From Candidatus Rifleibacteriota bacterium (GTDB lineage Bacteria > Muiribacteriota > Ozemobacteria > Ozemobacterales > Ozemobacteraceae): a DNA stretch of 12,888 bases. The notes under the pieces are model-generated. The model saw nothing but the letters and a program-made list of their open reading frames with translations, was not told the origin of the DNA and did no database searches. The position numbers were made by a program, and so were the translations under genes. The DNA lies in the NCBI GenBank assembly GCA_028691595.1, contig JAQUZA010000041.1:1-12888 (forward strand), given 5' to 3'. This document shows, in pieces, positions 1-6,094 of this stretch. Numbering within the stretch: the stretch's first letter is position 1; every line of letters begins with the position of its first letter.

Positions 1-536
1 AGGCATTTTCCCATGGGGTTCTTTCTTCTGAAAAGTATGCGTCTATCAGCCACAGGGCAGAGGAGCTCGCCGCCCTTGAACAAAAATTCAACGCTCAAAG
101 AATTACGCCCTCGCAGCTGAAAGAATTGTTTCCGGAGTTTGCTGAGCCTGCACCGGTTTCGAGTGTTTCTCCTGCCCAGTTGTTGAAGCGGCCTGATGCC
201 GGGCTGCATGATTTTGTGAGGCTTTACCCCGAAATTGGCGACCTGGATCGTATTGCCGTTCTTGAAATTGAGGCCAGAATCAAATATGCAGGGTATATTG
301 ATCAGCAGCACAAGGAGTTTGCTCTGCGCGAATCCCTTCAGGCTGAGCCTCTCGATGCTGATTTTTTTGCAAATATCCCGGTTGCGGTCAGCAAAGAGGC
401 GCGCATGAAAATTCTGGCCGTTAAACCTTCTACGGTTGGTCTTCTTGCTCGAATACCCGGGGTTAGAGCTTCGGATCTTGCGGTTATTCTGATGACAATC
501 AAAAAACGCCAGCATTTGAACGGAAATGCAAAATGA
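1..536 (+). CDS. mnmG: MnmG (GidA), tRNA U34 carboxymethylaminomethyl-modification enzyme, C-terminal part
   Basis: Only the last ~178 codons are in the window. The frame is open from base 3, so the true start lies upstream; the in-frame TTG at 126 is not the start. The visible part matches the helical C-terminal domain of MnmG: a segment like SPAQLLKRPDA, the hallmark IKYAGYIDQQ stretch, then ARIPGVRASDLAVIL near the end, corresponding to the family's RIxGVxPADIxxLL. In the family, this FAD protein works with MnmE to build the cmnm5 group on wobble uridine 34 of certain tRNAs, and the C-terminal domain contacts MnmE and tRNA. The FAD- and NADH-binding regions are outside the window. The stop overlaps the rsmG start (ATGA), the usual gidA-gidB arrangement, suggesting translational coupling. 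Nothing looks broken. Confidence 0.93.
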   Translation, partial: AFSHGVLSSEKYASISHRAEELAALEQKFNAQRITPSQLKELFPEFAEPAPVSSVSPAQLLKRPDAGLHDFVRLYPEIGDLDRIAVLEIEARIKYAGYIDQQHKEFALRESLQAEPLDADFFANIPVAVSKEARMKILAVKPSTVGLLARIPGVRASDLAVILMTIKKRQHLNGNAK

Positions 537-1267
537 ATAATATCAGCATAAAAGAATTTATTTTTCCCCGTCTTGAGCGCATTGGTGTGAAGCTTTCAGA
601 ATTACAGTATCAGCAGCTCGATCTTCTGGCGGCGGCCATGCTTGCCGATCCAATGTATAAAAGTGTTTCCAAAATTTTCGACCCTCAGGAAATGGCAACG
701 AAGCATTTTCTTGACAGTCTGGTGCCCCTTTGTTTCTCTCTTCCTGAATGGAAAGCGAAAAACATCGTTGATCTCGGCACGGGTGGGGGATTCCCTTCTT
801 TGCCGCTTGCTGTGGCTCTTCCCGAAAGCCATATTGTTGCAATCGATTCGCGACAGAAATCAGTTGAATTTGTTGCAAGAATGGCTTCTGCCGCCGGGCT
901 CGGCAATGTCGTAACCGTTCACTCGCGCATTGAAGATGCGGGGCGTGATGGAAAATTCAGAGAGAAGGCCGATCTGGTGGTTTGTCGGGCTCTGTCTTCG
1001 GTCAGAACCCTGGTTGAGTATACAATGCCGCTGATAAAAACGGGTGGCAGTGCCCTTTATTATAAGGGTCCGAAACTAGATGAAGAGCTTGCTGAATCGG
1101 CGAATGCCTTTAATATTTTTTCTATTGTGGCTGATAACGTTGAGATTTTAAGACTTGCTCCACCTGAGATTCCTTTTGAACGCAGCTTTCTGATTGTTAG
1201 AAAAACCTGCGCGGTTTCAGAGCGCTACCCGAGAAAATGTGGCCTGCCTCTTGAAAAACCTTTATAG
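533..1267 (+). CDS. rsmG: RsmG (GidB), 16S rRNA guanine-N7 methyltransferase
   Basis: This is a 244-residue protein, slightly longer than the family norm. A Rossmann-type S-adenosylmethionine site is seen at residues 78-94, NIVDLGTGGGFPSLPLA, matching the family's DxGSGxGFPGxPLA. It is followed by the acidic motif-II region VAIDSRQKSVEF and by NVVTVHSRIED. The C-terminus RYPRKCGLPLEKPL is the RsmG ending, usually RYPRKxGxPxKxPL. The family methylates N7 of G527 in 16S rRNA of the 30S subunit. The ATG overlaps the mnmG stop by four bases and no separate promoter is visible, so it probably depends on the mnmG transcript. No hairpin terminator is seen after it, so read-through into rpmF is possible. 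Complete and intact. Confidence 0.94.
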   Translation: MNNISIKEFIFPRLERIGVKLSELQYQQLDLLAAAMLADPMYKSVSKIFDPQEMATKHFLDSLVPLCFSLPEWKAKNIVDLGTGGGFPSLPLAVALPESHIVAIDSRQKSVEFVARMASAAGLGNVVTVHSRIEDAGRDGKFREKADLVVCRALSSVRTLVEYTMPLIKTGGSALYYKGPKLDEELAESANAFNIFSIVADNVEILRLAPPEIPFERSFLIVRKTCAVSERYPRKCGLPLEKPL

Positions 1268-1317
1268 GTCGTGTCGGGCTTGATGTGTACCCCATATAAT
1301 GCTTTTGCTTATTGTGA

Positions 1318-1346
1318 TTGACTCGCGCGCCAATATCTGCTATACT
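1318..1346 (+). promoter_or_regulatory. Sigma70-type promoter upstream of rpmF
   Basis: A -35 box TTGACT (1318-1323) and a -10 box TATACT (1341-1346) are separated by exactly 17 bases. Each matches the consensus at five of six positions, and TGC before the -10 box adds an extended -10 element. Transcription would begin near 1353, leaving a leader of about 28 bases before the rpmF ATG with its GGAGGAA ribosome site (1368-1374). It would start the rpmF-plsX-fabK unit. A second TATAAT at 1295-1300 has no -35 box at proper spacing. Confidence 0.72.
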
Positions 1347-1380
1347 CACCAAACTTATTTCTATCCCGGAGGAAGTTAAA

Positions 1381-1569
1381 ATGGGTGCATGTCCAAAAAA
1401 TAGAGTTTCAAAACTCAGAGGCAGAAAACGCAGAACGCATTACAAAGCAGCTCCTGTTGCTCTGGCAAAGTGCTCACAGTGCTTTGAACTTAAGAGACCA
1501 CATAGAGTATGCCCGGCATGCGGCTATTATGGCAAAAAAGTTAAGGTTCTCGACATCGAAAAAGAATAA
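1381..1569 (+). CDS. rpmF: 50S ribosomal protein L32
   Basis: This is a 62-residue protein with the typical L32 layout: a basic N-terminus (PKNRVSKLRGRKRRTHYK) followed by a zinc ribbon. Cys31 and Cys34 (CSQC) pair with Cys44 and Cys47 (CPAC), so it is a zinc-binding four-cysteine L32 rather than a cysteine-free paralogue. The ATG at 1381 is preferred because GGAGGAA lies eight bases upstream and the protein begins at the family's usual place. The frame is open further upstream, but that would run through the promoter. In the family it is a small subunit of the large ribosomal particle. The rpmF-plsX pairing is conserved in many bacteria and links ribosome and lipid synthesis; the gap to plsX is 17 bases. 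Confidence 0.96.
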   Translation: MGACPKNRVSKLRGRKRRTHYKAAPVALAKCSQCFELKRPHRVCPACGYYGKKVKVLDIEKE

Positions 1570-1586
1570 TACCGGTATAATAGCGA

Positions 1587-2606
1587 ATGAAAATCGCCGT
1601 TGACGTAATGGGTGGGGACTACGCCCCCCAGGAACTGGTATCAGGAGCTCGAACTTATCTAACTTCCGGCGGGAACGCCAGTTTGATACTTGTCGGGAAA
1701 GAATCGGCCATTCGCGAGATCATGCCCGAACTACCAGCCGGATGTGAAATTTATGATACATCCGAGATGGTGGAAATGGGTGAACCGCCGCTGCAGGCTC
1801 TTCGTAAAAAGAAGAATACCTCGATTGCAGTGGCGGCTCGTCTTGTACGCGAAGGTAAGGCAGACGCTCTTCTTTCTGCCGGCAGCACCGGCGCACAGAT
1901 GGCGGCTTCCCTGCTTGAGATCGGGCGAATTCCGGGTGTTGAACGCCCTGCTATCGCTGTTATGCTTCCTACCTCCGAAAATTATGGCGTTTTACTGCTC
2001 GATGTCGGCGCGAACGTTGACAGCCGGGCTCCGCACCTGTTGCAGTTCGCTTTAATGGGTGCCGCCTATTATGAAAAAGTATGTGGTGTAAAACAGCCTA
2101 AGGTCGGAGTTCTCAGTATCGGTGAAGAAGAATCGAAGGGCAATGAGCTTACAAAAAGTGTCTATGAGTCTCTGAAACAGAGTTCTCTGAACTTTATTGG
2201 CAATGTCGAGGCAGATCATCTTTATTTTGGTAAAGCCCATGTCGTTGTTTGTGATGGCTTTGTGGGCAACGTTCTGCTGAAAGCCAGTGAGAGCATTTCT
2301 GAATTGATTCAGGGAGCCATGCTCAAAGCGGCCAAAGGGGCCGAAATAGCCCCGGAAAAATTGATGGCTCTTAAAGCCGGGCTGAAAAAATTCAGTCCCG
2401 ATGCCCCTGAATACAGTGCTGCCCCGCTGCTGGGCATAAATGGCGTATCAATTGTCTGTCATGGCAAATCAAAAGCTCAGGTGATTGCAAATGCTTTGAC
2501 TCTTGCTGGCAATTGCGCTTCAACCGGCGTGATCAGTCTAATTCACAGTCAGGTCGAAAAAGAAGGCCACATGACTGAATCTGAAGCGTCGAAGCAGGCG
2601 AAATAG
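1587..2606 (+). CDS. plsX: Phosphate acyltransferase PlsX
   Basis: This is a 339-residue protein, a normal length for PlsX. It opens with MKIAVDVMGGDYAP, the PlsX signature start, followed by SAGSTGA (97-103), DVGAN (139-143), GEEESKGNEL (179-188) and the hallmark CDGFVGNVLLK (222-232). The enzyme is a peripheral membrane protein that converts acyl-ACP and phosphate to acyl-phosphate, the acyl donor for PlsY in phosphatidic acid synthesis. It lies 17 bases after rpmF, so it is probably co-transcribed. No clear Shine-Dalgarno site precedes the ATG; the upstream bases are A/T-rich and include TATAAT at 1576-1581. Translation may therefore depend on coupling to rpmF. Intact, with no missing motifs. 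Confidence 0.96.
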   Translation: MKIAVDVMGGDYAPQELVSGARTYLTSGGNASLILVGKESAIREIMPELPAGCEIYDTSEMVEMGEPPLQALRKKKNTSIAVAARLVREGKADALLSAGSTGAQMAASLLEIGRIPGVERPAIAVMLPTSENYGVLLLDVGANVDSRAPHLLQFALMGAAYYEKVCGVKQPKVGVLSIGEEESKGNELTKSVYESLKQSSLNFIGNVEADHLYFGKAHVVVCDGFVGNVLLKASESISELIQGAMLKAAKGAEIAPEKLMALKAGLKKFSPDAPEYSAAPLLGINGVSIVCHGKSKAQVIANALTLAGNCASTGVISLIHSQVEKEGHMTESEASKQAK

Positions 2607-2653
2607 CCACCCAGGCTCGTCTGGCAAAAATTTCAAGGGAGATCTCTGCATTT

Positions 2654-3610
2654 ATGATAGAAACCAGAATAACCAAACTTCTCGGCATTAAATATCCTAT
2701 TTTTCAGGGTGGAATGGCATGGGTCAGTTCTTCTGCCCTTGTTGCTGCCGTCAGCAATGCAGGTGGTCTTGGGGTGTTTGGTTCAGGGTCACTTGAGCCG
2801 GAACTCGCACGCCAGGAGATTCGCAGAATTAAAGAACTTACCGACAAGCCATTTGGTGTCAACATTATGTTGATGATGCCGACTGCGCCTGGTGTAGTTG
2901 AAGTCTGTATTCAGGAAAAGGTTCCGGTGGTAACTACCGGTGCCGGCAATCCCGGGCCTCTGGTTAAGCGCTTTAAAGATGAAGGCATCAAGATTATTCC
3001 GGTTGTATCATCGGTTGCTCTGGCAAAAAGACTCGAACGTTCGGGTGTCGATGCTTTGATAGCAGAAGGTCACGAATCTGGCGGTCACGTAGGCGAACTG
3101 ACCAGCATGGTTTTGATTCCTCAGGTCGTTGATGCCGTTTCTATTCCGGTAATTGCTGCCGGTGGCATTGCAGATGGCCGGGGTGTGGCTGCGGCCTTTG
3201 CTCTGGGTGCTGAGGCTGTTCAGATGGGCACCAGATTCATTCTGGCCAAAGAATGCCATGCTCACCAGAACTATAAAGAATCGGTTCTTAAGGCAAAGGA
3301 TCGCGATACGGTTACTACAGGTGTTACGCTGGGTCACCCGGTGCGTGTAATACGTAACCGCCTCACCAAAGAATACCTCGAAAAAGAATATAAGGGCGCT
3401 ACCCCCGATGAACTTGAAGAACTTGGCCGTGGTCGCCTTAAAATGTCGGTTGTTGATGGTAACACTGAAGAGGGTTCAGTCATGGCCGGTCAGATAAGCG
3501 GTATGCTGAATCGCGAAGAAACAGCCGCTGAGATTATTCAGAGCATCGAAGCAGATTATTACAAAGTGTTTGAACGCCTTCAACTGTTCAAGCCTGCTTG
3601 TAAAAGCTGA
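2654..3610 (+). CDS. fabK: Enoyl-ACP reductase II (FabK)
   Basis: This is a 318-residue flavoprotein of the FabK/nitronate monooxygenase TIM-barrel family. It has YPIFQGGMAWV (14-24), the phosphate-loop-like TTGAGNPG (94-101), IAEGHESGGHVG (136-147) and IPVIAAGGIADGRG in the second half, followed by GAEAVQMGTRF. His145 in SGGH aligns with the catalytic histidine of pneumococcal FabK. The late SVMAGQISGM is also FabK-like and supports FabK over a generic nitronate monooxygenase. The family uses FMN and NAD(P)H to reduce trans-2-enoyl-ACP, the last step of each elongation cycle. The ATG has AAGGGAG at 2635-2641. It sits between plsX and the fabD remnant, in a fab-cluster context like that of Firmicutes. 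No FabI is seen here, so it is probably the main enoyl reductase. Confidence 0.93.
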   Translation: MIETRITKLLGIKYPIFQGGMAWVSSSALVAAVSNAGGLGVFGSGSLEPELARQEIRRIKELTDKPFGVNIMLMMPTAPGVVEVCIQEKVPVVTTGAGNPGPLVKRFKDEGIKIIPVVSSVALAKRLERSGVDALIAEGHESGGHVGELTSMVLIPQVVDAVSIPVIAAGGIADGRGVAAAFALGAEAVQMGTRFILAKECHAHQNYKESVLKAKDRDTVTTGVTLGHPVRVIRNRLTKEYLEKEYKGATPDELEELGRGRLKMSVVDGNTEEGSVMAGQISGMLNREETAAEIIQSIEADYYKVFERLQLFKPACKS

Positions 3611-3622
3611 GCGGGGGCCGAA

Positions 3623-3883
3623 ATGAGAGCGTTGATTTTTCCGGGTCAGGGGTCTCAAAAGGTTGGTATGGCCCGGGCCATGGTCGAAAAGTTCGCCTGG
3701 GCAGCTGAAATGTTTATACAGGCAGATGCAGTCCCTGGCCGCCACCCTGGCCAAAATTGCTTTAACGGCCCCGGAAAGTCTCTCGCCGGCCTGAACAATA
3801 AAATCTCCCCTTCAGTAAGCACTTTTTTTGCAGGTGATCCACAGACACTTGAGCAATTGCTGCAGTCTGGTGAGGCATCCTGA
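3623..3883 (+). pseudogene. fabD: Internally deleted malonyl-CoA:ACP transacylase (FabD remnant)
   Basis: The frame is open for 86 codons, whereas FabD is usually about 300-315 residues. Residues 1-50 match the FabD N-terminus: IFPGQGSQKVGMA (5-17), then ADAVPGRHPGQNCFNGP (34-50), which lines up without gaps with the family's ADxxLGxxLxxLCFxGP. Residues 49-86 match the FabD C-terminus: GPGKSLAGLNNKI (49-61), the family's GPGKVLxGLxKRI, followed by DPQTLEQLL. The two halves meet at a shared Gly-Pro (GGCCCCG, 3767-3773). About 220 residues are missing, including the GHSLGE nucleophile and the catalytic histidine, so transacylase activity is not possible. Two prolines (38 and 42) stand where leucine is usual. 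It lies 12 bases after fabK with a G-rich ribosome site. The frame is uninterrupted, so a recent deletion or an assembly collapse are both possible. Confidence 0.86.
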
Positions 3884-3892
3884 AATTCTGGC

Positions 3893-3920
3893 TTGACAAA
3901 TACGGTCAAAAAGCTGTAAT
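3893..3920 (+). promoter_or_regulatory. Sigma70-type promoter upstream of fabG-acpP
   Basis: A perfect -35 box TTGACA (3893-3898) is followed after 16 bases by TGTAAT (3915-3920), five of six matches to the -10 consensus. Transcription would start near 3927, about 32 bases before the fabG ATG. It begins ten bases after the fabD remnant's stop codon. It would make fabG and acpP independent of the rpmF promoter, which fits the high demand for acyl carrier protein. Confidence 0.66.
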
Positions 3921-3958
3921 AACGTCCACCTGAAATTTTTTTATTTTACGAGGTTAGC

Positions 3959-4720
3959 ATGAACAGTTCTGAAAACAAAGTTGCAGACAAGCCGGTAGCA
4001 ATAGTCACCGGTTCTGCTCGCGGCATCGGCCTAGAAATCGCCCGCACCCTGGGAGAGGCCGGCTACAGACTGGTGCTCTCTGACATTAACGAAGAGGGGC
4101 TGGCTCATGCCAAAGCCGAACTTGAAGCAGCAAGCATGACCGTTGCAACATGCAAGGCAGATGTTTCCAAAGCCGAAGATGCTGAAAAACTTACTGAAAC
4201 AGCGGTTTCGAGTTTTGGCCGCATAGATGTTCTGGTAAACAACGCCGGAATTACTCGAGACGGTCTTCTTATGCGCATGGACGAAGATGCCTGGGATCTG
4301 GTTCTTAAAATTAACCTCAAGGGCACTTTTTTGATGTCGAAGGCGGTTGTCAGAACCATGCTCAAGCAGAAAAGCGGCTCAGTAATCAATATAGCTTCAG
4401 TTATCGGGCTCATGGGTAATGCCGGTCAGGCAAACTATGCAGCCAGTAAGGCCGGTATCATTGGTTTTACCAAAAGTTTTGCCAAAGAATTCGGTCGTAA
4501 GGGTATCAGGTCAAATGCCATTGCGCCAGGTTTTATCAATTCAGATATGACTGCAGTGCTGGCCGATAAAGTTAAAGAGCAGATGCTCGCCCAGATTCCC
4601 ATGAACAGTTTTGGAAATCCCCGCGACGTTGCAAACGCCGTGGTTTTTCTCGCCTCAGACAAGGCATCGTATATCACAGGGCAGGTACTGACGGTCGATG
4701 GCGGCATGGTAATGTCCTGA
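3959..4720 (+). CDS. fabG: 3-oxoacyl-ACP reductase FabG
   Basis: This is a 253-residue short-chain dehydrogenase/reductase. The dinucleotide-binding TGSARGIG is at 17-24 and NNAG at 94-97. The catalytic set is Asn118, Ser147 (NIASVIG), Tyr160 and Lys164 (YAASK). GLMGNAGQANYAASKAG and APGFINSDMT are strongly FabG-like, and the protein ends in the usual VDGGMVM. The family reduces 3-oxoacyl-ACP to 3-hydroxyacyl-ACP with NADPH in the cytosol. The ATG is preceded by ACGAGG (3948-3953). The N-terminus is about eight residues longer than E. coli FabG, and no better internal start is apparent. It lies 31 bases before acpP and behind its own promoter. Adjacent acpP and fabD-derived sequence support a fatty-acid role over a general dehydrogenase. 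Confidence 0.95.
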   Translation: MNSSENKVADKPVAIVTGSARGIGLEIARTLGEAGYRLVLSDINEEGLAHAKAELEAASMTVATCKADVSKAEDAEKLTETAVSSFGRIDVLVNNAGITRDGLLMRMDEDAWDLVLKINLKGTFLMSKAVVRTMLKQKSGSVINIASVIGLMGNAGQANYAASKAGIIGFTKSFAKEFGRKGIRSNAIAPGFINSDMTAVLADKVKEQMLAQIPMNSFGNPRDVANAVVFLASDKASYITGQVLTVDGGMVMS

Positions 4721-4751
4721 CCCGTTCTAAATTCTCAGGAGGAATTATTAA

Positions 4752-4988
4752 ATGAGTAACTATTTTGAAGAAATTAAAAGAATCGTTGTAGACAAGCTCC
4801 AGGTCGATGAAAAACAGGTAACTCTCGAAGCCAGTTTTATTGATGACCTTGGTGCCGACAGTCTTGACACTGTTGAGCTGGTAATGGATCTCGAAGAACA
4901 TTTCGAAATCGAAATCCCCGATGAAGACGCAGAAAAACTGAAAACGGTCAAAGACGCTGTAGACTACATTCAGAACAAAAAGGGTTAA
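4752..4988 (+). CDS. acpP: Acyl carrier protein
   Basis: This is a 78-residue acidic protein with the canonical ADSLDTVELVMDLEE core. Ser37 in DSL is the attachment point for 4'-phosphopantetheine. The N-terminal helix (FEEIKRIVVDKL) and the C-terminal stretch TVKDAVDYIQ are typical. It carries the growing acyl chain between the Fab enzymes and to PlsX. A strong AGGAGG (4737-4742) lies nine bases before the ATG. It follows fabG by 31 bases and is followed by a strong stem-loop, which could protect or set apart the acpP part of the transcript. Confidence 0.97.
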   Translation: MSNYFEEIKRIVVDKLQVDEKQVTLEASFIDDLGADSLDTVELVMDLEEHFEIEIPDEDAEKLKTVKDAVDYIQNKKG

Positions 4989-4995
4989 GAGAAAT

Positions 4996-5044
4996 CAATG
5001 CCTGCCGGTCGGTTTGATTTTTAACCGACCGGCAGGATTCATTG
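4996..5044 (+). promoter_or_regulatory. Perfect 14-bp stem-loop between acpP and the second flavoprotein gene
   Basis: CCTGCCGGTCGGTT (5001-5014) pairs perfectly with 5023-5036 around an eight-base loop. The flanking CAATG (4996-5000) and CATTG (5040-5044) can extend the stem past a three-base bulge. The hairpin ends right at the GGAG ribosome site (5044-5047) of the next gene. There is no run of U after the stem on either strand, so it is not a standard intrinsic terminator. A weak terminator, an mRNA 3' stabiliser after acpP, or a brake on the downstream gene are the likely roles. Confidence 0.6.
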
Positions 5045-5054
5045 GAGATTTCAG

Positions 5055-6008
5055 GTGAAAATACTGCCCCGACTCACTATTGGTAAGCTGCAGCCTAAAT
5101 ACCCTATTATGCAGGGAGGCATGGCCATCCGCGTATCCACCGGCAATCTCGCCGGTTCGGTGGCGCGCGAGGGCGGCATCGGCCTGATTGCCGGTTCCGC
5201 CATGGGACTGGACGAAGTTCGCAACGAAATAAAGATAGCCAGAAGCATTGCCAATGGCGGAATTGTTGGCATCAATACGATGGTTGCGGCCACCGGGTTT
5301 CTCAATGTTATGAAAACTGCAGCAGAAGCCGGTATAGACGCACTCATTGCCGGTGCCGGTTTCTCGCGTGATGTCTTTGATATTGGCCGTGACTATGATA
5401 TTCCCGTCATTCCGATTGTTTCGAGTGACAGGGTGGCTATTCTGGCTGAAAAACTGGGTGCGTCGGCAGTGGTTGTCGAAGGCAGCGAAGCTGGCGGCCA
5501 CCTCGGAACAGAACGCCCGGCGAGAGATATCTTTCCCGAAGTCAAGGCTGCGGTTAACATACCTGTTTTGCTTGCGGGTGGCATTATTGACCAGCAGGAC
5601 ATCATCGATGCCTTTAACTTCGGAGCTGATGGTGTTCAAGTCGGAACACGTTTTGCAGGCAGTTTTGAAGCAAACGTCGAGAAGCCCTTTCATGATTGTT
5701 ATCTGAAGGCAAAAAAGGGTGATGTCTTTCGCATTATGAGCCCGGTGGGTCTCTGGGGAAACGCTCTTCCTACAACTTTTACAGATAAGGTCGCCGCTGG
5801 TACCGCACACCACCCGGCATGCTGGGGCTGTTTGAAAAAGTGTTCACACAGATTCTGCATAATTCAGGCCTTGATCGATGCCCGCGCCGGTAATCTTGAA
5901 AAAGGTCTGGTTTTTGCGGGCGAGCACGTTCACAGAATCGATAAAATCATGTCGGTTGCCGAAATTTTTTCGATGTTTTTTAATGGTCTTGATTACGCAA
6001 CTGATTAA
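5055..6008 (+). CDS. FabK-like/nitronate monooxygenase family flavoprotein with C-terminal Cys cluster
   Basis: This is a 317-residue TIM-barrel flavoprotein of the same superfamily as the FabK at 2654-3610, but clearly divergent. It shows YPIMQGGMAIRVS (16-28), VVEGSEAGGHLG (140-151) with His149 in the active-site position, IPVLLAGGI (169-177) and GADGVQVGTRF (190-200). Near the C-terminus are four close cysteines, 256, 259, 263 and 268 (ACWGCLKKCSHRFC), spaced like an iron-sulfur or zinc site. The other FabK lacks them. Proteins of this subtype are usually annotated as nitronate monooxygenase, but their substrate is not settled. The start is GTG at 5055 with GGAG eight bases upstream. The position between acpP and fabF suggests a role on acyl chains, for example a second enoyl reductase, or a repair activity on nitro compounds. 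This is inference. Confidence 0.85.
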   Translation: MKILPRLTIGKLQPKYPIMQGGMAIRVSTGNLAGSVAREGGIGLIAGSAMGLDEVRNEIKIARSIANGGIVGINTMVAATGFLNVMKTAAEAGIDALIAGAGFSRDVFDIGRDYDIPVIPIVSSDRVAILAEKLGASAVVVEGSEAGGHLGTERPARDIFPEVKAAVNIPVLLAGGIIDQQDIIDAFNFGADGVQVGTRFAGSFEANVEKPFHDCYLKAKKGDVFRIMSPVGLWGNALPTTFTDKVAAGTAHHPACWGCLKKCSHRFCIIQALIDARAGNLEKGLVFAGEHVHRIDKIMSVAEIFSMFFNGLDYATD

Positions 6009-6022
6009 GGCATGTTTACTAT

Positions 6023-6051
6023 TTGACTGAATCACTGAACTCTGGTACAAA
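6023..6051 (+). promoter_or_regulatory. Possible promoter upstream of fabF
   Basis: TTGACT (6023-6028, five of six matches) is followed after 17 bases by TACAAA (6046-6051, four of six). TGG just before gives an extended -10 element. Transcription would start near 6058, about 37 bases before the fabF ATG. The 86-base gap before fabF is larger than most in this cluster, which fits a separate promoter. The -10 box is weak. Confidence 0.42.
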
Positions 6052-6094
6052 CCATTTGTAACTTTTTGAGACAGACTCAGGAGGACCACAGATC

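Noticed and set aside
1318..1380. An N-terminal extension of L32 from an upstream non-ATG start at 1318
   Set aside because: It would translate the promoter region; the ATG at 1381 has GGAGGAA at the right distance and gives the standard L32 N-terminus.
1576..1581. TATAAT six bases before the plsX ATG, suggesting a leaderless transcript
   Set aside because: The nearest -35-like TCGACA (1550-1555) is 20 bases away, too far for a good sigma70 promoter; A/T-rich bases between coupled genes explain it as well.
3623..3883. Reading the short frame after fabK as an independent small hypothetical gene
   Set aside because: Both halves match FabD ends in the expected order (FPGQGSQ at the start, GPGKSLAGL near the end), so a deleted fabD is the better call.
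4995..5813. A long open frame (272 codons) on the - strand across the second flavoprotein gene
   Set aside because: It lies antisense to a gene with clear family motifs, shows no recognisable domain, and has low-complexity composition expected of a shadow frame.
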